DNA of 64,000 nucleotides from Phycisphaerales bacterium (lineage in GTDB: Bacteria > Planctomycetota > Phycisphaerae > Phycisphaerales > SM1A02). The stretch lies in NCBI GenBank assembly GCA_030748575.1, contig JASMLR010000004.1, forward strand, positions 62,001 to 126,000, in the 5' to 3' direction. Below, in pieces: positions 51,919-61,694 of the stretch. Position 1 is the first letter of the stretch; every line of letters begins with the position of its first letter. The position numbers and the translations under genes were made by a program. The notes under the pieces are model-generated. The model saw only the letters and a list, made by a program, of their open reading frames with translations. It was not told the DNA's origin and made no database searches.

Positions 51919-54800
51919 ACCTGCCCGTCGTTGGCCAGGCCGCGCCCGTGCCGCAGGCTGCGCTGGCAGCACTCGCTGACTCCATCGAGGGGTCGGTCCG
52001 ATTCAGTCGTCACGACCGTTTGTTGTACTCGACCGATGCAAGCATGTATCAGGTGCAGCCACTGGGCGTGGTGATTCCGCGGACCGTCGCAGACGTGTCC
52101 ATCACGCTGGCATGGTGCCGCAAGCACGGCCTGCCGGTGCTTCCGCGTGGAGGCGGCACGTCGCTGTCGGGCCAGACCGTCAATGAAGCTGTCGTCATCG
52201 ATCTCAGCGCGGATCTTCGCGGCATTGGCGAGGTGGACGTCCAGCGGCGGTGCGTGCATGTGGAGCCTGGGGCTGTGCTGGATGCCGTGCAGGAGGCTGC
52301 AGGAAGGCACGGGCTCCTGTTCGGGCCCGAGGTCTCGACCTCCACCCACGCGACGCTGGGGGGGATGATTTCAAACAGATCCGCAGGCCTGCATTCACTG
52401 CATTGGGGGATGACCGATGCGCATGTGATCGGCGTCGATGTGGTTCTTGCCGACGGAGGCCAGGTGTATCTGGGGCGGGGGGGATCCGAAGATCCTCGCG
52501 TGCAGGAGATGTCGGCGCGGGTGGCCGAGGTTGTCGAGAGCGTCGCAGACGAGATTGACGATCGCTACGAGCCGCTTCGCCGAAATGTCGGCGGCTATGC
52601 CCTGGACCGCGTGCTCGCTGACCTGCGCAGCCATGGTGATCGCCGGCGACTTGATCTCTCTGCCCTCATGGCCGGCTCGGAGGGCACACTGGGCCTGATC
52701 GTCGGCGCCGATCTGAATCTGGAAGCCGTGCCGGGAGCAACGGCCATGGCGGTCGCGGCGTTCCCGAGTGTGGCCCGGGCGCTGGAGGCGCTGCCGGCCA
52801 TCCTTGGTACGGATCCCGCGTCGGTCGAATTGCTGGATCACACGGTGCTCGACGCAGCGGAGGCGCACGAGCACTACCGCAAGTTGGTCGCGCTGCTGCC
52901 GCGGCTGGACGGGGAGCGACCCGGCGCGGTGCTCTATGTGGACTGGTTTGCAGACACTCCTGTGGACGCCGAAAGTCGGCGGGCAGCGATGGAGACGGCA
53001 CTCGCGCCAGGAACGGTCCGCTGCTGCGATGATCTGACGGTCCGCCAGAATCTCTGGAAGCTTCGGAAGGTTGGATTGGGGCTGATACTCACGGGCGACG
53101 AAGTCGGCCAACCGGTGGGCGGCCTCGAAGACTGCGCTGTTCCGCCGGACCGTCTCGCCGCGTTTCAAAGCGAGTTCGACGCCATGTTGGCCTCGCACGG
53201 TCTGAAGGCGACGTACTACGCCCATGCCAGCGTCGGGCTGTTGCATATTCGGCCGAGAATCGATCTCTCTCAGGCGGATGGAAGACAGTTGCTCGAAGTG
53301 CTCGGCCGTGAGGCGACAGCGTTGGCACGCAAACATGGCGGGACGGTGAGCGGCGAACACGGCGACGGCCGTGTTCGGGCCGCCATGATGCACGAGTACT
53401 ACGGACCGGTGCTGGTCGATGCGTTCCGCCGAATCAAGGCCATCTTCGACCCGGACGGCGTGTTCAATCCGGGGATCATCACGACCGACCCCGGCATGAC
53501 GAGCCATCTCCGAAGGAAGCCCGGCGCGGAGGTCGACACCTGGTTTCGGTGGGAGCCTTCACTGGCGGGTGCTGCTGCCGCGTGCAATGGCAACGCCTAT
53601 TGCCGCCGAACGACCGGCGGCGCGATGTGCCCGTCATACCGGGCCACGCTGGACGAGCGGCACTCGACACGAGGCCGGGCCAACACGCTGAGGGCGATGC
53701 TGGACGGCGCGGCTGTGGACTGGAGCAATGCAGACACGCTCGCGACGCTCGATTTGTGTCTTGGGTGCAAGGCGTGTCGGTCAGAGTGCCCGGCCGAAGT
53801 CGACATGGCAACGTTGAAGTCTGAGTACCTCGCGCATGCATACGCGGCCGCCGGCGGCCCGCCGGCTGGTACTCGCATCAAGAGCAGCGTCCGCGGCATG
53901 TACCGCGTCGGCGCCGCGCTACACCCCGTGTCGACGCTGCTCATTCGCCATGGCCCGGTTGCGTGGCTGACCAAGCGGCTCCTCGGTATCGCACCATCTC
54001 GCGTGCTGCCGGGGTTTGGCCGATCGCTTCGGCGCTGGCATGAGCGGCGGGCGCAGGTCGATGAAGATCGCCCCGTGGTGTTGCTGTATCCGGACTGCTT
54101 CACCACATGGTCCGAGCCCGAGGTCGGCAAGGACGCGATCGGGCTGCTGGAGGCGTTCGGCTATCGGGTCGTCATGCCCCGCACGGGCTGCTGCGGCCGC
54201 ACGCTTCTCAGCGCCGGCAGGCTTGATCGAGCTGCCGAGGTCATTTCTGCCTCGGCCCGGGCGCTCCTTGAGGCGATCCGGGACACCGATGCGGTGGCTG
54301 TTCTGGCCGTCGAGCCCAGTTGCGCGACGGCCCTGCAGCAGGAGTGGGCCGACCTTCGCACGAGCGTTCCGATTGGTGACATGAAGGGCATCGCAGCGAT
54401 GTCAGACACCGTGGTTGGCTTTCTCGCGGCCCATCTGGAGGAGCACCCGCAGCAGCCGGTGTTCACGCCGCAGGAGCGTTCGGTTCCGATTCACGAACAC
54501 TGCCACCAGAAGCATCGGGCTGAGTTGACCCTCACGTTTCTTCAGGCGTGTGGCTGGCCGAACACGCATCTGGTCGATACGGGGTGTTGTGGGATGGCAG
54601 GCGCGTGGGGATATGAAGCCTCGCATGACACGCTATCTCGGAAGATCGCGAGGCAGTCGCTCAAGGGCCTGGAGGGGCACAGCGGTGCGGTGGCTGCCTG
54701 CGGGACCTCCTGCAGGCACCAAATGGAGGACGTGCTGGATCTCAAGGGCAGGCACCCAGTTACGCTTGCCCGCGAGGCGCTCGTGGATACTGGAGGCTGA
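51915..54800 (+). CDS. FAD-linked 2-hydroxyacid dehydrogenase with Fe-S and CCG modules
   Basis: A GlcD-GlcF-like fusion, as in YdiJ-type D-2-hydroxyglutarate or D-lactate dehydrogenases. The FAD-binding half (about 40-280) shows LPRGGGTSLSGQTV and STSTHATLGGMISNRSAG. The FAD oxidase C-terminal half shows SGEHGDGRVRAAMMHEYYG. Iron-sulfur ligands follow (YCRRTTGGAMCPSY; LCLGCKACRSECPAEVD), then two CCG motifs (TGCCGRTLLSAG; DTGCCGMAGAWG). Length 961 aa. The electron acceptor is probably the quinone pool or another carrier at the membrane. Exact substrate not determinable. Confidence 0.88.
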   Translation: MNLPVVGQAAPVPQAALAALADSIEGSVRFSRHDRLLYSTDASMYQVQPLGVVIPRTVADVSITLAWCRKHGLPVLPRGGGTSLSGQTVNEAVVIDLSADLRGIGEVDVQRRCVHVEPGAVLDAVQEAAGRHGLLFGPEVSTSTHATLGGMISNRSAGLHSLHWGMTDAHVIGVDVVLADGGQVYLGRGGSEDPRVQEMSARVAEVVESVADEIDDRYEPLRRNVGGYALDRVLADLRSHGDRRRLDLSALMAGSEGTLGLIVGADLNLEAVPGATAMAVAAFPSVARALEALPAILGTDPASVELLDHTVLDAAEAHEHYRKLVALLPRLDGERPGAVLYVDWFADTPVDAESRRAAMETALAPGTVRCCDDLTVRQNLWKLRKVGLGLILTGDEVGQPVGGLEDCAVPPDRLAAFQSEFDAMLASHGLKATYYAHASVGLLHIRPRIDLSQADGRQLLEVLGREATALARKHGGTVSGEHGDGRVRAAMMHEYYGPVLVDAFRRIKAIFDPDGVFNPGIITTDPGMTSHLRRKPGAEVDTWFRWEPSLAGAAAACNGNAYCRRTTGGAMCPSYRATLDERHSTRGRANTLRAMLDGAAVDWSNADTLATLDLCLGCKACRSECPAEVDMATLKSEYLAHAYAAAGGPPAGTRIKSSVRGMYRVGAALHPVSTLLIRHGPVAWLTKRLLGIAPSRVLPGFGRSLRRWHERRAQVDEDRPVVLLYPDCFTTWSEPEVGKDAIGLLEAFGYRVVMPRTGCCGRTLLSAGRLDRAAEVISASARALLEAIRDTDAVAVLAVEPSCATALQQEWADLRTSVPIGDMKGIAAMSDTVVGFLAAHLEEHPQQPVFTPQERSVPIHEHCHQKHRAELTLTFLQACGWPNTHLVDTGCCGMAGAWGYEASHDTLSRKIARQSLKGLEGHSGAVAACGTSCRHQMEDVLDLKGRHPVTLAREALVDTGG

Positions 54801-54804
54801 GGCC

Positions 54805-55626
54805 ATGCCGATGCGACGGTTCGGGGTTCGAGTGGTCAGAAACGCGTGCCGAGCGGGGTTCGCAGCGGTGTTGGTGGCCTCAAGTGCGGGGTGCACCCTG
54901 GTGCCGGGTACCAACCGCGAGCGGCTCAACTTTGTTTCATCGGCGCGGATGGAGCAGATGGGGCAGCAGACCTTTGCCTCACTGACACGGGACGGGACCG
55001 TCGACCGCGGGCCGATGGCGGACCGCGTCCGAGCAATCGGCCGCCGGGTCGTTGCGTCAGCGCAAGCGATGTATCCAGAGGCGGGGCTGCCGGATCGGTG
55101 GGAGATTGTTGTCCTCGACGACTCAACGCCAAACGCCTTTGCGGTGCCGGGCGGCCGCATCGGAGTGCATTCGGGAATGATCGACCTTGCGCGGAGCGAC
55201 GACGCCATTGCCATCGTGATCGGGCACGAAGTGGGGCACGTACTCGCCGAGCACGCTGCAGAGCGCATGAGCCAGGCGGTGCTGATCGCCGGGGGGCTTG
55301 TGCTTGGGGACGCGGCCATGTCGGACCTTGATGACGGCACGCGTCAGGTGGTGATGGCCGCGCTTGGGGCCGGCGCCTCGGTTGGCGTGCTGCTGCCCTA
55401 CAGTCGACTGCACGAGTCAGAGGCGGATGAACTCGGCCTGTACATCGCTGCGAATGCGGGCTTTGACCCACGAGAGGCGATCCCGCTCTGGACCCGCATG
55501 GGACGGTCGGGTGGAGGCGGGCTCGAGTTCCTGTCGACGCACCCGATGGCGTCGAGCCGAATTGAGCGCTTCAGGGCGATCATGCCCCGCGCGATGTCGC
55601 TGTACCGGCGCGCCCGCGACCACTGA
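54805..55626 (+). CDS. M48-family metalloprotease lipoprotein
   Basis: A lipoprotein signal (lipobox SAGC, C30) precedes an M48 domain with the zinc site HEVGH at residues 141-145 and the downstream glutamate in LHESEADELGL. This is the periplasmic LoiP/YggG/BepA-like type, involved in outer-membrane quality control. GGAGG (54792-54796) lies 8 nt before the ATG, so the longer frame inside the dehydrogenase gene is rejected. Length 273 aa. It is the last gene of the antiporter-dehydrogenase-protease run. Confidence 0.9.
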   Translation: MPMRRFGVRVVRNACRAGFAAVLVASSAGCTLVPGTNRERLNFVSSARMEQMGQQTFASLTRDGTVDRGPMADRVRAIGRRVVASAQAMYPEAGLPDRWEIVVLDDSTPNAFAVPGGRIGVHSGMIDLARSDDAIAIVIGHEVGHVLAEHAAERMSQAVLIAGGLVLGDAAMSDLDDGTRQVVMAALGAGASVGVLLPYSRLHESEADELGLYIAANAGFDPREAIPLWTRMGRSGGGGLEFLSTHPMASSRIERFRAIMPRAMSLYRRARDH

Positions 55627-55635
55627 TGGTGCTCG

Positions 55636-56004
55636 TTACTGAAGTTCCTGCTCGTGCTGCATTCGTTCCAGATCTTCAGGCGTGTGGGTGCCGCCGAGAT
55701 TGACCAGCGCCACGCCGGCAATGATGAACATGATGCCCATGATCTTGACCCAGGGCATGGTGTCTTCAAAGAGCATGACACCGATCACCGCGACCGCCGC
55801 AGTGCCGGCCCCTGCCCAGATCGCGTACACCACGCCAATCTGCAGGTGCTCAAGCGACCTGACCATGGCGAGAAAGCACAGAATGTAGAAGACGGCCATG
55901 AGCACCGCCGGCCAGACTCGGGTCAGGCCGTCAGAGAGCTTCATGCACGTCGCGGCGGCGACTTCAAATGCAATCGCCAGCGTCAAGAACACCCAACCAA
56001 TCAT
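55636..56004 (-). CDS. SMR-family small multidrug/guanidinium exporter
   Basis: Four membrane helices with the SMR signature: essential glutamate in FEVAAATCMKLSDGL, then GVVYAIWAGAGTAAVAVIG in helix three. EmrE and Gdx subtypes cannot be separated safely by eye; A-T-C-M-K-L is more EmrE-like. A soluble tail of about 20 residues (THTPEDLERMQHEQELQ) is unusual for the family. ATG at 56004 follows AGGAG by 9 nt. Length 122 aa. Confidence 0.9.
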   Translation of the reverse strand: MIGWVFLTLAIAFEVAAATCMKLSDGLTRVWPAVLMAVFYILCFLAMVRSLEHLQIGVVYAIWAGAGTAAVAVIGVMLFEDTMPWVKIMGIMFIIAGVALVNLGGTHTPEDLERMQHEQELQ

Positions 56005-56064
56005 CAACAATCGCTCCTGCTTGGTGCGAGTGTAGTTGGGGAACCGTCAGTTCGCCGTGTACCG

Positions 56065-56901
56065 CTACTCGGGCGTAGGTGTCCCTCCCGCCGACGGTTG
56101 GTCGGGCGGAGCATTCGGATGTGGGTGGCCGGACGTTGGTGGGCCGCCGGGCCGTCGCCGTGGGGGCTGCCCGTCGCGGGGCGGTCCCATGTGGGGTCGA
56201 CGGGGGCCCGCTGATGGGCTCCCTTGGCGGTCGCGAGGACGTGGCTCGAATCCCTGCTCAAGCAGCCACGCACGCATGGCCTCGCGTTCAGCCGACTCCA
56301 GATGACCGTTGCCGTTGGCATCGAACTTGGCTCGCAGTTCAACTCTCCAGTGTCTCAGCCGTTCGTGCTGGTGTCTGACAGAGCGATGGGCCTCTGCTCG
56401 CTCGGCATCGTTGAGCCGTCCGTCTCCGTCGTGGTCATACGATTCAATGAGGTGGGGGGGGTCGGCTGGAGGTGGTTCCATGCCTGGGTGGGTGCCCATA
56501 CGCCGGCCGAGTTCCCGCCGCTGGTCCGGTGTCAGGAGATCGAGGAACTGACCGAATCTGCTTCCGGCGGTCTCGCGACGCGAGGCGACCAGGTCGGACT
56601 CCCGCTGCATCAGGTCACGGATGGCGTCCGCGTCCACCTCGGCCGCATCCAACTGCGTGGCGATCGCCCGCTTGACTTCATGAAGTTGCTGGCGAATCAA
56701 GGCGTCTTCTGTTCGAAGTCCCGTCCGCAACTCATCCAGCCGCTGTTGCTGCTGCGGATCGAGGTTCATTTCGGAGACCAAGCGGGCGATGTCGGCCCTT
56801 GGCGATCGCTTTGCCCGCTTCCTCACCGCGCCGATGATGAAGAAGATGTTGAAGATCAGCGAGAGCGCCAGCAACACACCGACTATTGTCTTACGCCTCA
56901 C
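56065..56901 (-). CDS. Membrane-anchored LTXXQ (Spy/CnrX-like) protein with EF-hands
   Basis: A signal anchor (MRRKTIVGVLLALSLIFNIF) is followed by a helical periplasmic domain with an LTXXQ-type motif (DLLTPDQRRELGRRM) and a first helix NLDPQQQQRLDELRTGLRTE, as in Spy/CpxP/CnrX. Two EF-hand loops follow (DHDGDGRLNDAERAE and DANGNGHLESAERE), then a Pro/Gly-rich tail. GTG at 56901 overlaps the anti-sigma stop (GTGA). Third gene of the sigma/anti-sigma operon, hence a candidate sensor (inference). Length 278 aa. Confidence 0.78.
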   Translation of the reverse strand: MRRKTIVGVLLALSLIFNIFFIIGAVRKRAKRSPRADIARLVSEMNLDPQQQQRLDELRTGLRTEDALIRQQLHEVKRAIATQLDAAEVDADAIRDLMQRESDLVASRRETAGSRFGQFLDLLTPDQRRELGRRMGTHPGMEPPPADPPHLIESYDHDGDGRLNDAERAEAHRSVRHQHERLRHWRVELRAKFDANGNGHLESAEREAMRAWLLEQGFEPRPRDRQGSPSAGPRRPHMGPPRDGQPPRRRPGGPPTSGHPHPNAPPDQPSAGGTPTPE

Positions 56902-57377
56902 TGGACCGTCCCCTGAGCTCCCAGCAGCAAGGCGCTGTACTCGTCCGAGCCGTCCTGCACCCCGAAGGCCGCCGCTGCCACCGTGTCGGTACCCAGCGAT
57001 CGCACATCTGCGTCGCCGCTGCCCAGGTGCCAGCCCCCGATCGCCAGGAGGATCGCTGCTGCAGCCGCTGCTGCCCACGCACCGATGCGCGCCAGGACGG
57101 GCGGCGGTGCTGGCATCAGCGCGTGGACGCGGCCGCGGAGGTCCGGGCCGACAGTAGGTCCATCAGTGAACCCGTGAAGCCGAAGGTCCACGGCCACGCT
57201 GCGGAGATCGGCGTCACGCGCCAGCAAGGCTTCCACGTGCGTCGCGCTTTCATCGGGGGCCTCGATCCAAGCGGCCAGATCTCCCGTGGTGGGCGTCTCG
57301 GCGGGCGATGCCTCGCTGTAGTGCCCCGCCCGCAAGGCGGCTTCAATCGGGTCGTGTTTGTGGCGTTCCTGTGTCAT
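56898..57377 (-). CDS. Putative transmembrane anti-sigma factor
   Basis: A cytoplasmic N-terminal half of about 95 residues with acidic helices (DLAAWIEAPDESATHVEALLARDADLR, split here only for reading) leads into one membrane helix (IGAWAAAAAAAILLAIGGW) and a short periplasmic tail. There is no zinc-finger HxxxCxxC. The call rests on topology and on its place directly after, and overlapping, an ECF sigma gene (ATGA, 57374-57377). Length 159 aa. Confidence 0.7.
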   Translation of the reverse strand: MTQERHKHDPIEAALRAGHYSEASPAETPTTGDLAAWIEAPDESATHVEALLARDADLRSVAVDLRLHGFTDGPTVGPDLRGRVHALMPAPPPVLARIGAWAAAAAAAILLAIGGWHLGSGDADVRSLGTDTVAAAAFGVQDGSDEYSALLLGAQGTVQ

Positions 57378-57955
57378 GTGCGGTCCTCAGGTTCTACGTC
57401 TGGGCGGGTGGGGTCATCCCCCGCATCGCTCGCTTGAAAGTGGGCTCTCAGGCGTTCCATGGCCTTGTGTTTGGTGCTTCGGATGGTCTGGGGGCTGACA
57501 CCCAGGGCCGCCGCGACATCGGCGACGTCCATCTCGTCCTCAAACAGCATCGACAGCACCAGTTGCTGGCGGGCCGTCAGCAGGTGTGTCGGGATGGCCG
57601 GGCCGGTCGGTGCGGTCCGCGGCGGGCCGGCGACGGCGCCAGCGGCGTCATCGATCGGCCGGGCATCCAGACTGCGGCGGCGAAGGGCATCGATCGCCAC
57701 GCTCCGGGCGATCAGGGTGATCCAGGTCGACACGGCGGACCGAGCCGGATCGTAGTTTCGGAGGAGCCTGCGGTCGTTTTTGAGCAGTTTGATATAGACG
57801 GCCTGCACTAGGTCGTCCATGTCTTCGCCGTGCGGCGTTCGCCCTGACGGGCACACCCGACGGATCGAGGCCACCACCAACCGAATGGTCTCGTCGCAGA
57901 AGGCCGTCCAGGCCTCCGCGTCGCCACGGATACAGGCTTCTTGGTCGAATTCCAT
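57374..57955 (-). CDS. ECF-family RNA polymerase sigma factor
   Basis: Region 2 is seen as MDDLVQAVYIKLLKNDRRLL-RNYDPARSAVSTWITLIARS and region 4 as LTARQQLVLSMLFEDEMDVA-DVAAALGVSPQTIRSTKHKAMERL, a helix-turn-helix. Length 193 aa is standard. It starts at ATG 57955; the open frame continues upstream without support. It heads an operon with the anti-sigma and the LTXXQ/EF-hand protein, and is divergent from the EF-hand protein at 58085, a likely target. Confidence 0.9.
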   Translation of the reverse strand: MEFDQEACIRGDAEAWTAFCDETIRLVVASIRRVCPSGRTPHGEDMDDLVQAVYIKLLKNDRRLLRNYDPARSAVSTWITLIARSVAIDALRRRSLDARPIDDAAGAVAGPPRTAPTGPAIPTHLLTARQQLVLSMLFEDEMDVADVAAALGVSPQTIRSTKHKAMERLRAHFQASDAGDDPTRPDVEPEDRT

Positions 57956-58084
57956 CAGTGGGGATTGTGGGACGATACGCTGCTCAGAGACCCAACATAC
58001 CCGTGTGGTGGGGATATCCACCGCATCGGTTCTCGTAGGAGGGGCAGGGCGGCGGAGGTGCCGCTTCAGGAGGGATTGAACATC

Positions 58085-59881
58085 ATGGCGTGTGGACACA
58101 TGGCGGCGGCAGTGGTACTGGGGGCGATCCTGGGCGTATCCGGGGCGGCAACCGGGCAGGATCAACCTGGTGGTCCCTCCGGAGGCGATCGGACCGGAGA
58201 TGCCAACCGGGGCGACCGCGGGAAGCGGGGAGGCGACGGTCAGGCAGACCGGGGGCCGAGGGGAGAGCGTGGGGGGGGAGCGCGTGGGGCCCGCGGACGC
58301 CGGGGATGGGGCAGCCCGTCGCAAGGTCTGCTCGGTGGGCCGATGGGGCGTGTGACACGGACGATGTTCCGCCCCGACTATCTCACCCGGGATCTCCAGA
58401 TCTTGGTGGACATCCTGACGCTCGATGATGATCAGGCTGCCGTGGTCGAGATGCTGCTGGAAGACTACGACGCCAACTTCCGCCTCGCCGTCGAAGAGAC
58501 CGAGGCGGCCATGGCCGACCTCGGGGCCGCCTCAGGCGCCGATGAACTGGAGCGGGATCGCGTCGACGAACTTCGGGGGCAGATGGAAGCGATGCGGGAC
58601 GAGATGCGGCAAGCACGCGAGGCGCGTGAAGCCGCGGCCGATCGCGCCGATGGTGAGGCCGATGGTGAGGAAGACTCGCCCGAGAGCGACGAGGCTCGTG
58701 CTGCGGCCCGCGCGGAGCGGGAGGCCCTTCGCGCCGAGTACCGCGAGCGTATGGGCGCTATTCGCGAGGCGTTCCGGGCGGTCCGCGAGGCTCAACTGAA
58801 CACCGAGGTTATGCAGGACCTGTTGGCCAGCCAGATGCAGTTGCTCAAGCAGTTTGCACGCGCTCGAGAGAGCATGGGGGACGAGACGGCCAACTCAATC
58901 GCCGGCATTCTCAACGAGCAACAATTGGAGTCGTGGGCGGAGTTGGAGCGTCGCCTCCGACGCATGCGGATGCTACCGGAGGGTCGCCTTCAGGGCAGCC
59001 GCACGGACCTGACCCTGATCGTCGAGCCATTCGCCGCCAACCTCGAGCCGGAAGCAGTGGCCACGCTGGCCGACATCATGTTGGCGTGGGAACTCGACCT
59101 CGACCGCGGACTGCAGCGGCGGGCTGACTTTGATGCCCAAGGCATGTTTGACCTGCTCGTAGCGATGCAGGACTCGGATGCCGATCGCATGCTCGAGATT
59201 CTGGGGAAGCGTCAGAAGCGTGAGGAGGGCGTTCGGGACGTGACGGACACGACGATCGATCTGATCTCGGCGACGATCCCGGCGCCGGATGGCACGGCCT
59301 TCAGGAAGAATGCCCTGCAAGCCGGGTATGACCGGATCTACGAGACGACCCGGAGCCAGCGTGCGATTGGCGCTGCGGTGAAGCTTCCGGATCTCGATCC
59401 GGAACTGGTTGTGCAGATCGAACAATTGGGGGCTGACTGCGACATCGACATTGATGACGCCAATGAGGCGATCCTTGTCGTGGTCCGTCGCCATGAGCAG
59501 CCACTGGAAGTTCGATTTGTCGAGCGGATGCAGCAGCGGGCGTCCGGAGCGGACTCATCGCAGCGAGACGATGACACGAACCCGATTCGTGAGGCGTACG
59601 ACGCCAGAGACGCCGTGGACGAGATCTATATCGAGCGGCTTGGCGACCTGCTCGGCGAAGAACGTGTGGCGGAACTTCCGGGTGGTCGCGAGCGAGGCCG
59701 CCGCGGCGGGGAAGGACGCTGGGGGGGTGACGACCGCGAGGCTCGTCGCGCTGCGTTCATGGAGGCGTTCGACACCAACAAGGATGGCGAGATTGACGAC
59801 GCGGAGCGGGAGAAGATCCGCGAGCACTTTCAGGGGCGTGGCGGTCGCGGCGGGCCACCTCCCTTCGGGCCCGGCGGCTGA
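58085..59881 (+). CDS. Large secreted LTXXQ-like protein with C-terminal EF-hand
   Basis: A signal peptide (AAAVVLGAILGVSGAATG) is followed by a Gly/Arg/Asp-rich low-complexity stretch (about 30-80), then long amphipathic helices; LVDILTLDDDQAAVVEMLLE resembles the LTXXQ helix of Spy-like proteins. The helical region recurs (VATLADIMLAWELDLDRGL). A single EF-hand (DTNKDGEIDDAERE) and a Gly-rich tail end the protein. AGGAGGG at 58068-58074 is 10 nt before the ATG. Length 598 aa. Function unknown; periplasmic scaffold or chaperone is plausible. Confidence 0.78.
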   Translation: MACGHMAAAVVLGAILGVSGAATGQDQPGGPSGGDRTGDANRGDRGKRGGDGQADRGPRGERGGGARGARGRRGWGSPSQGLLGGPMGRVTRTMFRPDYLTRDLQILVDILTLDDDQAAVVEMLLEDYDANFRLAVEETEAAMADLGAASGADELERDRVDELRGQMEAMRDEMRQAREAREAAADRADGEADGEEDSPESDEARAAARAEREALRAEYRERMGAIREAFRAVREAQLNTEVMQDLLASQMQLLKQFARARESMGDETANSIAGILNEQQLESWAELERRLRRMRMLPEGRLQGSRTDLTLIVEPFAANLEPEAVATLADIMLAWELDLDRGLQRRADFDAQGMFDLLVAMQDSDADRMLEILGKRQKREEGVRDVTDTTIDLISATIPAPDGTAFRKNALQAGYDRIYETTRSQRAIGAAVKLPDLDPELVVQIEQLGADCDIDIDDANEAILVVVRRHEQPLEVRFVERMQQRASGADSSQRDDDTNPIREAYDARDAVDEIYIERLGDLLGEERVAELPGGRERGRRGGEGRWGGDDREARRAAFMEAFDTNKDGEIDDAEREKIREHFQGRGGRGGPPPFGPGG

Positions 59882-60259
59882 TCTTCGTCATCGCTTTCGG
59901 AGGGCAGACGTTGTGTCGCACCGGCTGCCGTCCAGCGGCACGGTGCGATCGAAGTCGCCTCCACAGACGGCCGCAATCTGGACCGGGGCTCAGAGGCGGT
60001 GAGCCTGACAGCTTGTCGGGGGCCGTACGTGCGAAGCAGACTCGGCGTCGTAGAGTTCCGGGTGCTGGTATCAGTCGATGGATTCAAATCGGGGCACAGG
60101 GAGGCGTCCCTCGGTTGAGGTAGCGGGAGCGACCTATTCTGGGGCGCGGCGGGACGGTTCTGTCAACAGTGACTCAGGATTGAGCCCGCGTCCATCACTC
60201 AATGCAGACTCGGTGACGATTGCCTCGAGCCGGGTTCGGTCGTAGAGTGGAAACCGGCA
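59882..60259. other. 378-bp spacer without a supported gene
   Basis: No convincing frame on either strand. CGTAGAGT occurs twice (about 60048 and 60241); the second includes a TAGAGT hexamer 11 nt before the metzincin ATG and may be its -10. Nothing else is recognised. Confidence 0.5.
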
Positions 60260-61558
60260 ATGGTGATTCCGTTCATGGTGTTTGCTTGCGTGGCGATGGG
60301 CGATGCTGCCTGGGCGCCCGCAGTGTCCGGCGGGCAGCCTGGCGTCATGGCGTTGCAGGTGCAGGGCCGACCTTCAGGCGGTCCGGTGCATCTGGAACCC
60401 TGGTCGCCGGCTGCTGTCGATGTTCGGGTTGAGGTGCACGGCCGCGAGGGATCGCGGCCGGCCCGATTGCCTGAGGTTCAGCGTTGGCGTGGGCGGGCCG
60501 ACGATCGGGAGGTCCTCGTGTCGGTCGACGCGACGGGCGTCCGGGGATTCACGCTCCAGAATGGCACGCTGCGGCGAATAACGATGGAAGGGGACACGCT
60601 GGTGGAGCACCCGACGGTGGTCTGGGCCAAGTCCAGCCTGCCGTGCGGCGGTTCGCCTGCGCCCGCGCCTTTCGAGTCAGAAGCATCGAAGGACGCAGAT
60701 CGAGCCGCCGGCGCCTGCCGGGTGCTTCGCGTGGCCTTCGACTCCGACTGGCCGTTCACCGATGCGCTCTTTGCGGGCGATGCCGATCTCTCCGCAGCCT
60801 ACGTGCTCGAACTTGCGGCAGCAGTGTCCGTGATCTACGCGGAGTCGCTCGACATGACGCTCGAAGTCGCCTACGTACGCACGTGGTCGGACGAGGCGAG
60901 CTGTCCGTACGATCCGAGCGAGCAGAGCGACACCATGTTGCACCAACTCCAGGCGGAGTGGGAGGCCGCCGCGCCGGAGCCGGACCGGCACGTGGCGCAC
61001 CTGCTGTCGGGTTCGAACGAACCTGAAAGCGCCGGACAGGCCTGGGTGAGCGCCGTCTGCGGCAGCAGCGGCTATGGGTTCTCATCCCAACTCGATGGGG
61101 GCTTTGCGGATCCGGTGGTCGATCACGTCTGGAATGTGTGGGACCTGTTCGTCGTCGCTCATGAGATCGGTCACAACCTCGGCGCGGACCACACGCACGA
61201 GATGGTGCCACCTATCGATGAGTGCGGCAGTGGAGACTGCACCAATGCGTGGGGGGGAACCATCATGTCGTACTGCCACACCTGCCTGCCGGACGGCATG
61301 AGCAACATCGTGCTTGTGTTTCACGAGCGGGTGAGGGCGGACATTGATGCGTTTCTGAATGCCGTGGACACCGCGAGTTGTCCACTCGGAACCGCGCTTC
61401 CCGATATGGACGGAGACGGCGACGTCGATCTGGTGGACCTGACGCGGCTGCTTGCAGAGTTCGGAGCATGCGGGGGATGCGCGTGCGACGGCGACCTGGA
61501 TCAGTCCGGTGAGGTTGACGTCCGCGACCTGCTCAGAATGCTCGAGCAGTGGGGGTGA
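60260..61558 (+). CDS. Secreted metzincin (M12-like) zinc protease with dockerin-like C-terminus
   Basis: A short signal sequence (MVIPFMVFACVAMGDAAWA) precedes a propeptide and a reprolysin-like domain. The zinc motif HEIGHNLGADH is at residues 301-311 and the Met-turn follows as GTIMSYCH. The C-terminus has two dockerin-like loops (DMDGDGDVDLVDLTRLLAEF; GDLDQSGEVDVRDLLRMLEQ). The catalytic domain is closely similar to that of the next gene, so the two are tandem paralogues. Length 432 aa. GTG at 60263 is an alternative start. Confidence 0.87.
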   Translation: MVIPFMVFACVAMGDAAWAPAVSGGQPGVMALQVQGRPSGGPVHLEPWSPAAVDVRVEVHGREGSRPARLPEVQRWRGRADDREVLVSVDATGVRGFTLQNGTLRRITMEGDTLVEHPTVVWAKSSLPCGGSPAPAPFESEASKDADRAAGACRVLRVAFDSDWPFTDALFAGDADLSAAYVLELAAAVSVIYAESLDMTLEVAYVRTWSDEASCPYDPSEQSDTMLHQLQAEWEAAAPEPDRHVAHLLSGSNEPESAGQAWVSAVCGSSGYGFSSQLDGGFADPVVDHVWNVWDLFVVAHEIGHNLGADHTHEMVPPIDECGSGDCTNAWGGTIMSYCHTCLPDGMSNIVLVFHERVRADIDAFLNAVDTASCPLGTALPDMDGDGDVDLVDLTRLLAEFGACGGCACDGDLDQSGEVDVRDLLRMLEQWG

Positions 61559-61694
61559 GGCCTGGCCCGGTGGGGCTCGCCGAGGACTTTTCGTCCTGGT
61601 TGTGAGATCGGGACTTGCGTTGCCTGCTGGCACAGGCTTCAATGGGGGATCGGTTTGAGAGTTGGGGTGGGCTGGCCCGGGAGGAGTTCTGAGC

